From Rhyacophila brunnea (Eukaryota > Arthropoda > Insecta > Trichoptera > Rhyacophilidae): a stretch of DNA of 64,000 nt. Shown here piece after piece: positions 22,611 through 33,244 of this stretch (positions are counted from its first letter, which is position 1; each line of letters begins with the position of its first letter). The stretch covers positions 1,922,001 through 1,986,000 of the forward strand of contig JAGYXB010001996.1 of NCBI GenBank assembly GCA_022495005.1, read 5' to 3'. Both the position numbers and the translations under genes were made by a program. Under the pieces are notes generated by a model. The model did no database searches and was not told the DNA's origin. It saw nothing but the letters and a program-made list of their open reading frames with translations.

Positions 22611-23330
22611 TAACTTTAGCCCTAGTTTCGCGATGTGAGTATAGCCGGTGTATATTGCGAGATATTACTTCTTATAACCGCCACACCTCAAGTTGTCGGT
22701 TTCTTACAAATATACGAAACTATTTATTTATTATACATTCGTTGTCTATTCTTATTTATGTGAATATTACACCCACTTCTTTTAATAATCTGGAAGCCAG
22801 TTATTTTAATATATTTGTTTAATAGTGGACTGTAGGAAATTGGGTTTTGGATGCTGGGGGGGGGGTGCGGTTACACATAAATTCTTTCCAGACACTAACC
22901 TTCGATGTAAAAATGACTGGAGATGGTTCCGTGTTCTCGCACAACTAGTACGATCACTTTCACGGTTACACTGTACTTATGGCGGATAGGTGGGTAACGA
23001 GTTTATGATTGTGTATTAATTATAGTAATTTACGCGGCGTTGGTCGAACCGTAACTCTTAATTGGATTACTGATTTGATGACGCTATGGCAGTCAAACTA
23101 GTGCAAGTCTTAACGCACTCCTGGTCTATGGGTAACTAACTTTTGCCAACACGGTTGAACAGTCACTCATTAATTGATTAAAGTTAAAGGTAGGATGGAA
23201 ATATGAGATGGGATTTATGGCGCGATAATTAATTGGCGCCAACAATGCTATTTAAAACATTGTATAAATATAAATTATTAGATTTGGGTGATGAAGCTCA
23301 GTATTCATTTGCTGCTTATATAGTTGTATG
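22611..23330. other. No recognisable gene
   Basis: Includes a poly-G run near 22855-22866. Nothing else recognised. Confidence 0.4.
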
Positions 23331-23334
23331 GTAT

Positions 23335-23772
23335 CGTCGGTCCCTATTAAAAAAGTCGGATCTGAAATTTTGTCATTTTCGGATTATTACATAAAAGTTA
23401 TTTAAATACTTTAAACATTTATACCACAATCACAGTTTTTTTTGTTTGTTTGAAAAATTTCGAGATACTCAAGTTAAAAATGACGGATCTACCGAGAGTG
23501 TTCGAATGACAATGTCGGTTCTTACCAACCGTGGGCGTGGGTGAGCAAGATGCGTCGGATCGTCGGATCTGACAGTTGCTGCTATGTTCACCGGACAGAC
23601 GGATGTTTTTAATAAACGTTTAGAAAAGTTTCTATAACCCGTATTTTTATTCATTATGGCAAGCAATAGGTCACAAAGGATATTTGATGAAACATCTTTG
23701 ATGAAACATCTTTGATTGCTCGTACTGAAAAATAGCATTTTGCAGATCCGACTTTTTTAATAGGGACCGACG
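23335..23772. mobile_element. Element Y: perfect long terminal inverted repeats, 4-bp target duplication
   Basis: 438 bp. CGTCGGTCCCTATTAAAAAA continuing with GTCGGATCTG is exactly repeated in inverse at the right end, a perfect 30-bp terminal inverted repeat. GTAT lies on each side (23331-23334 and 23773-23776). The interior is non-coding and contains a small direct repeat (TTGATGAAACATCTTTGATG). The superfamily is not evident. Perfect ends suggest recent activity. Only one copy in the window. Confidence 0.85.
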
Positions 23773-23824
23773 GTATTATCGTTGCGATATAATATTATTA
23801 TGTCGGATACAGTGTGGATATGAA

Positions 23825-24357
23825 TAGAGTTGGGCATTTCCCGACAAAATCTCAATCTCGAGATTCGGGATTTCCAGAAAAGAATTCTCTTTAATAAAAG
23901 AATTCTCGAGAAATTGGGAATTTTCAAAAAACTTGTAAAAATTCTACAATCTGTGTAAAAACAGACAAATTCCAAGAAAAATATATTTTTTTATTATTTA
24001 TGTAAGAAGACAAACAAAATAGAAATAGGAAAACAAAAATAATTTAAAACATTACTTATTAAAATAGAATTTCAAAAAACACAGACTCAATCGCTGCGTC
24101 TGACAATCACGTACGCTTTTGAGACACAAAATTCTCTGATGTTGCAAAAATTGCGCTCATTTTGATTCGACGTTGGCTTAATTGTATTAAATGCCCCGAT
24201 CAGTCCTTGAATTTTGTGTTTTCTGTCCACTTTTTCCATATAGAAAATCGTTTTTTTTTCAATTAATATTTGATAATAAAGAAATCCCGAATCCCGAGAA
24301 AAGATTCTTGAGATCCGGGATTTCCCGAAATGTTAAAAATTTCTATTCTCGAGATTT
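23825..24357. mobile_element. Family H non-autonomous element, copy 1
   Basis: Starts TAGAGTTGGGCATTTCCCGA; the inverted end TAAAGTTGGGTTTCGGGAAT is preserved only in copy 2 (63010-63608). Both contain repeated TCTCGAGATTCGGGATTTCC-type subterminal motifs and share a non-coding middle (AGACAAACAAAATAGAAATA). Ends and subterminal motifs resemble family I, which has an 8-bp target duplication, so hAT is likely. Confidence 0.65.
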
Positions 24358-24826
24358 CAATCCAGATGCATAATAACAAAACGCAGTAACGAAATCGCGA
24401 GCCGTTAACTCGGTCGCGGGTTCGAAAATGCAGAGGAAAATAAAAGAGTGGAGGTCGTTGTAGCTGCCTTAATACCCCGCGCCACCCACTCTCATATATT
24501 ATAATAAGAGTGCGCTTGACCCGTGCACTATATTTTCATTTTATACGAGGCAAAGTTTGAGACGGTGCACAAGATTGCGCCCGCGTGCGCTTGCGGGGCC
24601 GCCGCCCGCGCGACTAATCCGGCCCTGTATCCAGGGGAGTACTCCTTGGTGTAATTCGATTCAGATTTATAACATCAGGGATTAATCTAAACATAATGTG
24701 AGATTACATTGTAATCAGATTGACCTGGTTACCATTCTTTTCATTTTTTCGACAGTTTTCTTGCCGATGATATGGGTTTTAAGTTCTAATACAGTTGCTT
24801 GTTTTCTAGTAAACATCCGCCAACTC
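24358..24826. other. No gene; GC-rich patch
   Basis: 24400-24640 is clearly GC-richer than the region (GCCGCCGCCCGCGCG at 24598-24612). No frame, SINE box pair or palindrome that I can support. Confidence 0.4.
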
Positions 24827-25805
24827 TTTGGGATGGAGGTAGACTGTTTAGATTCGACATAAATAGTGCACACTAAACTTTATAAGTCATACTTATTTGC
24901 TTCCGTCGAACTAAGAATACAATTTGTAGATGGTGCTGGTCAATTTTTAAAATTCAATTAAACCCTGCTGAACCAAACTATAATAGTTTAGGTATGCTAT
25001 GGGAGATCCGACAAAAATGTACACTATTTCACTCATACTTAATTGTTTTCGTTGAATGAATAATTCATATTACAGGCTGTGTTGGTTAGTTTTTAAAATT
25101 CATTAAGACCTGCCGAAACTAAATCATAATCGATAAAAATAATCGTCTTATGTATAAAATACCTAAAATTATGCTATTAAACCATACATCATTTTAGATA
25201 TTTTATAGATAAACGAATAATTTTTGACTATTTTCTACTATGACTTGGACATGGCCCCCTCAAGGGGGGGGGGGGCTGTCAGGGCTCTAGCCTGGGGGCC
25301 CGGCGTGGCGCGTTGACCAGATAAATGAGGTAAACAAACATCATAAATTTGCTTTAATGGTAAAAAAACGTCGCCTGCGGTGCTATTATACTTCATGACC
25401 ATTAACATTTTAATGATAATAATGCTATGTAGTGTTTGATTATTATGTGTTGATACTCGACACCTCCATAATAAATAGATTTATTAAAAATACAACAATT
25501 CGCTAATAATAAATTGAATACCTAACCTTAATTTGACCTAAAACACAATTTGAAAAACGCTAATTTACTGCGTCACACTGCCTTTAACCTTAGCGATAGG
25601 TAGGGGGGCCGCCAAAGACCCTAGCCTGAGGGCCCGCTTCAGGATGTGGGGGCCATGGCACTTGGATTAGGCAGGGTTAAGTTAACAAACATTATCTCCA
25701 CATTGTAATATTCGTTCAATGAAAACAATTACGTTTGACTGACAAAGTTTAGTGTGCAGTATTTATATCGGATCTTAACAGCCTACCTCCACCCTTCGGC
25801 ATTGG
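24827..25805. mobile_element. Family D copy 2, interrupted by family E
   Basis: The left arm is at 24827-25248 (CGACATAAATAGTGCACACT onwards) with the same central hairpin as copy 1, and the right arm is at 25659-25805 (ATCTTAACAGCCTACCTCCA, then CCCTTCGG). Family E is inserted between them; copy 1 shows the uninterrupted sequence CACTTGGATTAGGCAGGG. Confidence 0.8.
25250..25658. mobile_element. Family E element copy 1, inserted in family D
   Basis: 409 bp. CATGGCCCCC at the left, GGGGGCCATGG at the right. ACTTGGA is present on both sides (25243-25249 and 25660-25666); with the next base it would be an octamer with one mismatch. GC-rich subterminal blocks (GGCTGTCAGGGCTCTAGCCT on the left, GACCCTAGCCTGAGGGCCCG on the right) are near inverse repeats. 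No coding capacity. Confidence 0.8.
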
Positions 25806-26709
25806 TATATTGTAGATATGTACGTGAAAGAGCGGGGGATTTTTAGTACCACACATCGCTCGCCGCGATACAGTGGTAAGTATTCACATCCTTTCAGGCA
25901 TGAACTGTGACGTAACGAACTAGAATAGATATTCAACCATGTGCTGGAATTGTCCTGATAACGACTTATTGATCCCTTCATTGTCAATGCCGTGAACTAG
26001 TGACTAGAGAGTGTCCAGGTTTTCTATATAGCCCTTACGTTACTTCGGCAAATCAACACCAATGGCACAAAAATGCAGAATTTAAATAAACTTTCCTTCA
26101 AAACCACTATGATAGTTGAATGTTATCACGTAAACTTCCGTTCAATAGACAAGACTTTAATGCCGATGATTTCAGATTAGTGAAAATGTCGCTTGATGGG
26201 CGCATATATTACCTTCAAAATGTACACTACGCCACTGTGTTGGTTGCTTGGTTACCTGTATTTTGTTTTGTTATTGTTGTTATTGGTTGCCAGAGGCGCG
26301 GTCAAAATACAGCCGTGGACTGTCAACTAAATCCTGATATACTGATTTACAAAGAGTATTAAATTATAAATTTCAAAAAAGTGCATTAAAAACCTGACCA
26401 CTAAACTCAAATCAATGTAACAACACGTTCACATAAGTCTCGGCGGATCAGTATAAATTATAGTTTCTATTAATTTTTTTATTATACTGAAAGCCCTCCC
26501 AGCCAAATTTATAGATATTTTTTTTAAATAGTGAATAAAGTCATTTCCTCTAAAAGACACACAGTTATGGAACTTGGATACCTTCACAGTATGAATGTAT
26601 CTTAATTCTTAGCCCCGTCGCACATACAAACTCGTCTCGACCGAACATTGTTGATTTTCATTGACAAAACATAATAGGTATATTGTGTAATTTAATGTAG
26701 ATACTTACC
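25806..26709. other. No recognisable gene
   Basis: The plus-strand frame 26120-26362 (80 codons, one hydrophobic segment VLVAWLPVFCFVIVVIG) is not recognisable and may be chance. Confidence 0.35.
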
Positions 26710-27109
26710 CATGGCCCCCACAAGGGGAGGCTGACAGGACTCTAGCCCGGAGGCCCGGGCTCTGAGGGGGACCCGCGTGGCGCGACTACCTTATAAATGA
26801 GATAAAAACACATCACAAATTTGCTCTAATGGTCAAAAAGGCGCCTGCGGCGCTGTTTTACTTTGAAATTAACATTTTTAAATATGTAATTGTGTGATGC
26901 AAATTTTGATTATTGTATATCAATATTCAAAAATTTCAAAACTCAAGTGGATTGAAAAATACAAAAAATCGCTAAAAATACACTGGTACCCTTAATTTTA
27001 CCTGGAACACCATTTGGAAAAAGTTACACTGCTTTTAACCCTAGCGATAGGCAGGGGGGCCCGACAAACATCCTGGCCTGGGGGCCCGCTTCAGGATATG
27101 GGGGGCTTG
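26710..27109. mobile_element. Family E element copy 2
   Basis: Starts CATGGCCCCCACAAGGGGAG and shares the body CACAAATTTGCTCTAATGGT and GCCTGCGGCGCTG with copies 1 and 3. The right end ATGGGGGGCTTG has lost the GGCCATG terminus. ACTTACC lies just outside both ends (26703-26709 and 27115-27121), a possible target duplication. The right-hand part is tandemly duplicated (next entry). Confidence 0.7.
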
Positions 27110-27470
27110 TAAGTACTTACCTACATTGCGTTTGTGCAAAATTTTTGTAGAAAAAAAACAAATTTTATTCGACACGAGTCGCAGGTAATATAGCAAAAAG
27201 TTGCACCGACGCATGTGCAGATACTGCCTTAACACCATTTGGAAAAAGTTTCTGTAGAGCGTCACACTGCATTTAACCCTAGCGATAGGCAGGGGGGGCA
27301 GACAAACATCCTGGCCTGGGGGCCCGCTTCAAGATATGGGGGGCTTGTAAGTACTTACCTACATTGCGTTTGTGCAAAATTTTTGTAGAAAAAAAAACAA
27401 AAGTTATTCGACACGAGCCGCAGGTAATATAGCAAAAAGTTGCACCGACGCATGTGCAGATACTGCCTTT
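27006..27470. repeat. Tandem duplication of about 225-240 bp across the end of family E copy 2
   Basis: Unit 1 (27006-27230) and unit 2 (27231-27470) both run from AACACCATTTGGAAAAAGTT through GGCCTGGGGGCCCGCTTC and GTAAGTACTTACCTACATTG to GCATGTGCAGATACTGCCTT. Unit 2 keeps about 15 bp that unit 1 lost. The unit joins family E sequence to flanking sequence, so the duplication happened after E inserted. The short frames there are artefacts. Confidence 0.9.
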
Positions 27471-27799
27471 TAATTCGTTTCGCATGGCCGCGTAACGTGA
27501 CTATCCCGGCATGGTCTTCAATTTTCAAATCGGCATTTATGTGCATAATTATATACTTAGGTAATAATTTTATTTTTTATGTAAGTTTGTAATATAAAAC
27601 TTATTCTTCATTGTAAGCATTACTAACTTTGTTATAATGGTGTCATGATTTCTGCTATGACCACAGAACAGAAAAATAAGATTGAAATATGAAAGCCAGT
27701 TGCCGTAGATCAAGGCTTTGAATGTACATTAGGTGTATTACTTAATGACGGTCACGCTATTAAACGCAAGAAATACAAAGCGCGCCGAGTGTCTTCAAA

Positions 27800-27900
27800 T
27801 ATCAACAATATTTAATACGCGTTTCGTTTACATGACAAACTTTAATGCATATTATGACATATAGATAGAATATAACTTTTGAAAAAAAACAAGTTTACTA
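27800..27900. repeat. Family U repeat, copy 2
   Basis: ATACGCGTTTCGTTTACATG then CAAACTTTAATGCATATTAT matches 19990-20100. Confidence 0.6.
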
Positions 27901-27923
27901 GGTTAATAACTCGGCTGTTTCAA

Positions 27924-28040
27924 TGATTTCTGAAGTCTTCTTCTTCTTCTTCCACCCTGTCACGTCCCAACATTGAGGCATAGGGCAAGCACAAGTTGGC
28001 GCCACTTCCCCCGGTCCATCGCCAACTCTGATTTCTGAAG
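27924..28040 (-). mobile_element. Very short LINE-type 3' stub with exact 12-bp target duplication
   Basis: A 93-bp insert (27936-28028) flanked by the exact 12-mer TGATTTCTGAAG (27924-27935 and 28029-28040). On the minus strand the insert ends in AAGAAGAAGAAGAAGA, a simple-sequence tail typical of RTE/CR1-like retrotransposons, so it reads as a severely 5'-truncated insertion made by target-primed reverse transcription. Which element supplied the 3' end is not determinable here. Confidence 0.85.
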
Positions 28041-28577
28041 TACCTAATGTATTTTCATATAAATATAATGCGTGCTCGAATTTTCTTAGTACCTACAGAA
28101 ATGCCCACGCATTCAGAACGTATAAAAGTTTTCATAGTGTAAAATTTATTATCATTGGAATTTACATCGCACAAAACAATGTGTAAAAAAACATCATAGG
28201 TCAAAATGAACATGTGGTCGGTTGGCGAGATGAACTGTCTTCTGGCTACCGCCGCCATCTTGCTCTGCTCTGCTAGTAAAATAAATCACTACACATTTTA
28301 TGACACACATACAACACTATACTCTTATTATTTATGATTTCGTGGAAGCTATCTGGTGTATCTACTCTACAAACGCAGTTGGTAGCAACATTTCTTTTGA
28401 AGGATTCTTGTACTATGTATTAATTTTGTATTTGCAAAATTGAATGACAGTTTCGCAGACTGTGATAATTATTATTGTTGAGTTTGGTGGGGCAAGAATA
28501 AAAAAAAATATTTCACTCAAGAATATTCAATTCAAAATATGATTTTAAGATCAGACGTTCGTTTGTTATCCGAGTTA
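28041..28577. other. No recognisable gene
   Basis: Nothing recognised; a short minus frame at 28055-28258 has no domain. Confidence 0.4.
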
Positions 28578-29175
28578 TTACAACGTTTTTCTTAGCCCGT
28601 ATTCTTATTTGTCGGGTGGTTCTTTGTCCCGTACAAATCTTGCAATCGATTTTTAACTAACTTCCCGACTAGCCAGACATTTGAAACTTTTATAATATAT
28701 CAGAACACGATGCCAATGCATATTTTTAATACTTTTAGCCATCTTTAAGTAGAATTGAATTCATTTTCAGTTAATTCTGTTTTATATGAAAAGTTATTTC
28801 AACACCATTATTGGTTGCTATAGGTCTGGGGCCCTAGCAACTAAATTATTAATATATACGTGCGTTACTATGGAAATCGATATGACATGTCAAATACATT
28901 TTTTTTGTACTGTTCGGTTATACGGAATACAGCGGAAAACGCAATTTGAAAATAGCCGATAAACTGGATTATTTGTTACTAGTTATACGGAATACAGCGG
29001 AAAACGCATTTTGAAAATAGCCGATAAACTGGATTATTTGTTACTAACTAACTAACTAACCCAACCTAATCTAACCTAAACTAACCCAAACTAACAAATA
29101 ATCAAGTCAAGTTTATATGGTTCAACAGAATTTAAAAACATTGTACCTATTTAAAAAGTTCTTTTTGATAATCAG
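28578..29175. mobile_element. Family C repeat copy 2, with a family S segment inserted
   Basis: Matches copy 1 from TTACAACGTTTTTCTTAGCC to CATGTCAAATACA, then is interrupted at about 28908-29100 and resumes at AATCAAGTCAAGTTTATATG. The interruption holds a tandemly repeated family S module and a C/T-A rich tail (ACTAACTAACTAACTAACCC). Confidence 0.75.
28918..29047. repeat. Tandem duplication of a 64-66-bp family S segment
   Basis: Two successive units of TTATACGGAATACAGCGGAA ... GAAAATAGCCGATAAACTGG, ATTATTTGTTACTA. The sequence GAAAATAGCCGATA and ATTATTTGTTA is also in the interior of family A. Confidence 0.9.
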
Positions 29176-30559
29176 TTACCTTTGTAAGTACCTAGCAGTA
29201 AGGTATTTCGGAAACTGCCAACTTTTAGCATAGAATGCATATTTGCATAGAATTTTAGAAGTTTGGTTGAGCCATTGTCCAAGTATTTATGGTTTTCGAC
29301 AGGGATGGACAACACAATACATAGTATACAGATGGGTCTAGACTAGCCTTCGGGTACTTGCGGTTAAAAAGCGGCTATTTTATACAGGTCAAGAAAAAAA
29401 ATCAATCTATTATAAACCATAGTACAATGATGACCTTATCGGGAATATTCCTTTGCAATCCACTGTTGAACAAACAAATAAGTAATGACAAAACATAATA
29501 TGGAAAATAGCGCATTCAATTTATGCATGTTTGGTTGGAAAGATGGTTTCGATATTTATTCGAGACATAAATACGCCAATAACAGTTACGTGGAACATCA
29601 GAAGAATTAAATTATAAAAGCCCCAACCTGACTGAACTATTCTGCATATAGTCGATGAGTCGAAACCTCTTTTATTATGGATGGGACGGAATATTTTCTT
29701 GTGAATTTGAAATTCATTTTCATAAGTCATTTTTAAATTGGATTTTGTACGGAATGTGTAGTAGGTTATACCATTTTATACTTATTAGTATACGAGTCAA
29801 CGGTTGGCATGTTTGAAACAAACTGTTCGTGACCACTGGCGTGTTCACGAGTTGCCTGGAAGTGATGGGTCATAAAAATAACAAAGAAATGAAATATTTT
29901 TAGCATGGTGACATTATTTAAATTAAATGTACAATTTCTAATTTCCTAGAAAGTACCCCATCAAATCACCATTTTACTCTACGTCGAATTTCCTTATGTT
30001 GCTTATTATATGCCATATAGGTATATATGGCAATAGCGACAAGGCGTCGAATGATGACAAAAATAAGTGTATGTATACGTAGATTAAAATATATACTTAA
30101 CAGATTTTATCTAGCTAGGGCCTTGGGTATCGGTACCCATATATTTGTAAAGTTAATATCCATTTTTCACTCTTTCAAACTCTGAACAGGGGTAGATCAA
30201 TTGATTAACAACCATTCCTCGACTACAAGTACATACTTATGTTAAGATACTGTAACTTTGTGACCTCGTCGTCTTTGAGCGTGGTGCTTTCTTACTTATT
30301 AATTTCACCCATTTACGCTCCAGTATATGCCAAGCATAAGGTCTTGAAACTCTCGGTCAATCGACACGTCTCGCGCTTCTCGCCATGTGAAACACGCAGC
30401 GCGTAGATCGCCTGTGTTGTACTGCTGCAGGGGTGGAATTCTTGAGGTTGAGTCACAGGGTACTGAGTGCTCCACGTCCGAGTCACATGAAGTGTTTCTT
30501 CGTGACTACGTTAGTCACCGATAACTGGAGTGTCCGCTCTCGATAGTAATATAAATAGG
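29176..30559. other. No recognisable gene
   Basis: AT-rich to 30240, then GC-richer (30280-30560), which may be the upstream, decayed part of the LINE tail that follows. No other structure. Confidence 0.4.
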
Positions 30560-30718
30560 TCACCTGGTGTTGGATGTCACGGTGAATGGCTTCAGACCAT
30601 GGAGCACATCGTGGAGTCATGTAGCATGTTTGCCTTCCCCGGAAGAGTGTCACTCGTGCACCAGGCCAAACCGGAAGCTATTGCGTGGATTGATACCTCG
30701 CCGGTTCCACTGTGAGCT
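30560..30718 (+). pseudogene. LINE ORF2 C-terminal remnant (Jockey/Pollux-like tail)
   Basis: Open for about 50 codons with WLQTMEHIVESCSMFAFPGR then KPEAIAWIDTSPVPL and a stop. T-M-x-H-I-V-x-x-C followed about 20 residues later by P-x-A-I-x-W is the standard C-terminal tail of Jockey-clade and related insect non-LTR retrotransposons. An AT-rich 3' segment of about 150 bp follows. The reverse transcriptase core is absent. Clade naming is an inference from the motif. Confidence 0.75.
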
Positions 30719-30877
30719 GTTGTATAACTAATTCTGTGATTTTGTTTAGTATTATCTTTTTGAACATTTTTTTTTACTATCGTCATTTATGATTTATATT
30801 TATCCTACTATTTGTGTATCGTATCTACTTATAGTCTTATACCTGTTTTTTTCCCTATCTTCTGGACATATAATAAG

Positions 30878-31235
30878 CGTGTCTGGAAACTTGTACGTGT
30901 GCCGTATCACACTTGACCGTGAAACGTTGTATCGGAAATAAACGGCCGTATATTAAAGACCGTCCAACCTCTTTGAGTCGTATAGCACGGAAATAAAATT
31001 CATTTCGAAATAAAACACAGTTCTTGTTGGTTTACAGTGTTTACACTTTACAGGAAGCCAGCAGCAAACAAATTTTGAAAATAGTCGATATGCCTACTGG
31101 ATTATTTGTTAGGTTAGGTTAGGTTTTAATTTTTGAATTCATACATGTTCATATTGAATCTAATAAAATTGGAGCTATAAGAAAGCTCGCGGTGAAGTGT
31201 GCCACAAGTGTTTTACGTACAATTTACATGTAACC
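30878..31235 (+). mobile_element. Family A non-autonomous DNA transposon, copy 3
   Basis: 358 bp, from CGTGTCTGGAAACTTGTACG to TTTACATGTAACC, flanked by ATAATAAG (30870-30877) and ATAATAGG (31236-31243), an 8-bp target duplication with one mismatch. It has an internal deletion relative to copy 2 and a TTAGG run at 31109-31125. Confidence 0.85.
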
Positions 31236-31445
31236 ATAATAGGGCGTAGGCCACTTGCAACCTTCAGTGGAGGTCCTGTGCAAATGAACCGGACTGTTTT
31301 TGCTGCCAATATTATTGTCAGATTGGTCTGTTGCAGTCGGTACACCGGGGGCGAGCAATGCTAAATAAAACAAAACCACGAGAGTTCGTAGTGTTGGTAC
31401 CCACTTTCGTGAGGCGTGCGCGAGGTCTAACAACACAACGGTCAC
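31224..31445 (-). other. Weak candidate exon with a signal-peptide-like segment
   Basis: A 73-codon minus-strand open stretch whose hydrophobic core, TLRTLVVLFYLALLAPGVPT, followed by polar sequence looks like a secretory signal. It lacks an in-frame ATG (the first codon would be GTG) and is closed upstream by a TGA. It could be an exon with an upstream start, or chance. Its last 12 bp overlap family A copy 3, so the coding part, if any, would end before 31236. Confidence 0.2.
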
Positions 31446-31784
31446 AACAATTTTAATGGAACAGGTTTCCTGTCATACAATACAAGTTACAGCCAACCTA
31501 TAATATCATATCTTGGCGTGGAAGAAGTACGAGAGCGCGTGTTGTCTGATTTTATTGTGCTTTTAACGCTCTTGGCGCAAGGCATCTGGAATTGAAGGTC
31601 CGCGGTCTTCGTTTTTGTTTTTTTCCTTTAATATTCTCATTTGGCATACCTACCTACTTAAAATATAATTTTTATGAAGAAAAATAAAATTGGCTTCACA
31701 CTGGCCGATTCAGAAATGGCCGAAATCATTTATTTAGTCCGAATGATATTTTTATCGATCAACCTTTAGCAGCTTTAGCGGAAG
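31446..31784. other. No recognisable gene
   Basis: Nothing recognised. Confidence 0.4.
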
Positions 31785-31890
31785 CGTATATAATGGCGCC
31801 ACATGGTAAAATTTGACATAATATCATTCAATTTTTTTTATACTGTGATGAGTTTAGTTCTGAATTCGAACACCTGACGATTTATGATTA
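31785..31890 (+). repeat. Family T repeat, copy 2
   Basis: ATGGCGCCACATGGTAAAAT, then TACTGTGATGAGTTTAGTTC and CACCTGACGATTTATG, match the reverse complement of 11740-11840. Confidence 0.7.
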
Positions 31891-32754
31891 TATAAGTATC
31901 TATAATTTGTACGACTTTAAAAAAATAAATTTTAGTACCTACATATGATAATGATAATTTCAAAACCCCCTAAAACTGTTTTTGAAAAATTGTGAGTTAG
32001 ATATGTAGTTCGATGGATATTTTTGTGACCTATATGATGGCCTAAGATTGAACTTTAAAAAAACGCCTAAATTTGTCAATGCGTATGATCAAAAATTAGG
32101 GTAAATTTCAAAACCCGCTAAAATGGTTGGGTGTGCTTTTCAAATACCGCTAAAATGGAAAGCCAAAATACTCTTTAGAATGTAACAAATTAAAAGATAA
32201 ATACAATAAAGTTCACAGATTTAATAGATATGATTTTTTCTCATTTTTCTCAAAACTACCTAAAATCATTTTTCTCAGAACTACCTAAAATCGTTTTATG
32301 GGGCTTTTGAAACTAGGCGCTTCAATAACCATCAAGGTCCATTGCCAATTGCACAACCATACTCCAGGTATCTCTATATCAATCTCTCTCCTCTGTCGGT
32401 CTGTCTGCATTAATTTTATTACGATAATGTCCACCCATATCACGGACCGACTTCCTTCCTTCGGACGATCCAACAAGCCGAGGAAAATGGTGTTGCCTTC
32501 GCCAGCTTCTGCAGCGACACATTGTAGCTATTGAAGACCCGACACGACGAAGACGGGCCGAGTGCCTACTGGGATTCCATCCTAAATAACCAAAAATTAC
32601 ACTACCAATAAAATACATAAAGATCATAGATAATATTTTAGAGGTTGTAAACTTTTTCTCTGTGTGTACGTGGCTTAAGATGCCAGGACTAACATAAAGC
32701 AGCATTGTCAGAATTAATTTTATAATATCAGTAAAACATAACACACCCTCATCA
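31891..32754. other. No supported gene; short local repeats
   Basis: 31950-32300 contains repeated AACCCGCTAAAATGG and AACTACCTAAAATC-type phrases separated by irregular distances. Open frames on both strands at 32285-32744 overlap each other and show no recognisable domain. Confidence 0.35.
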
Positions 32755-32795
32755 GCCGGGGTCCATCCACAGCTGAGTGAAGGCCTCTACATAGC
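32755..32795 (-). repeat. RTE 3'-end fragment
   Basis: CATCAGCCGGGGTCCATCCA then CAGCTGAGTGAAGGCCTC is close to the RTE end at 57893-57935 (CATCAGCCGGGGTCAATCCA). Only about 40 bp are preserved. Confidence 0.65.
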
Positions 32796-32811
32796 TATAT
32801 AATATTATGCT

Positions 32812-33027
32812 TCAAATACACTATATGACGATCGGTCATATATATGTCGAAAAACCCGTTTCTTATGTTGGCGTCCTGTGTCACAGGGTGTCAAAGAGTG
32901 TAAATACGATGTCATAGCTGTCATACAATATGTATGTATAAATGTCGGAATGGCATAGATTTGATCATATACACTAAAACGCTCTTAGCATATATGTGCC
33001 CGATCGTCATATAGTCTATTTGAACCT
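32812..33027. mobile_element. MITE with about 37-bp inverted ends
   Basis: CAAATACACTATATGACGAT then CGGTCATATATATG at the left is the inverse of CATATATGTGCCCGATCG and TCATATAGTCTATTTG at the right (4 mismatches). Length about 215 bp, no coding sequence. No clear target duplication was found outside TTCAAATA. Confidence 0.85.
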
Positions 33028-33153
33028 TTACATTGATCTATTTTTCCATGAAGCATAATTTCACAACAAGCCAAATTAATAATGCAAGTACCAAGGTCTC
33101 CGCATTTGCCGATTTTAGTGAGTAATGTTTTACCAAGTGCATAGCCAACACGC

Positions 33154-33236
33154 CAGTGTTGCCATAATATAATTTATAAAAACATCGCTTGTAAAATTAT
33201 AACATTGGAATATATATTCGATATCAGGCAACACTA
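33154..33236. mobile_element. 83-bp hAT-like miniature element
   Basis: CAGTGTTGCC at the left, GGCAACACTA at the right; flanking octamers CAACACGC (33146-33153) and CGACACGC (33237-33244) differ at one position. CAGTGTTGCC is also the terminus of family O (41792-42007), so this may be a deletion derivative of it. Confidence 0.75.
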
Positions 33237-33244
33237 CGACACGC

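Noticed and set aside
27041..27546. Repeated minus-strand frames sharing RPGCLS and QAPHILKRA
   Set aside because: They come from the tandem duplication at the end of family E.
32379..32744. 121-codon minus-strand frame, one of the longest here
   Set aside because: No ATG-supported domain, overlaps other frames on both strands, composition changes abruptly within it.
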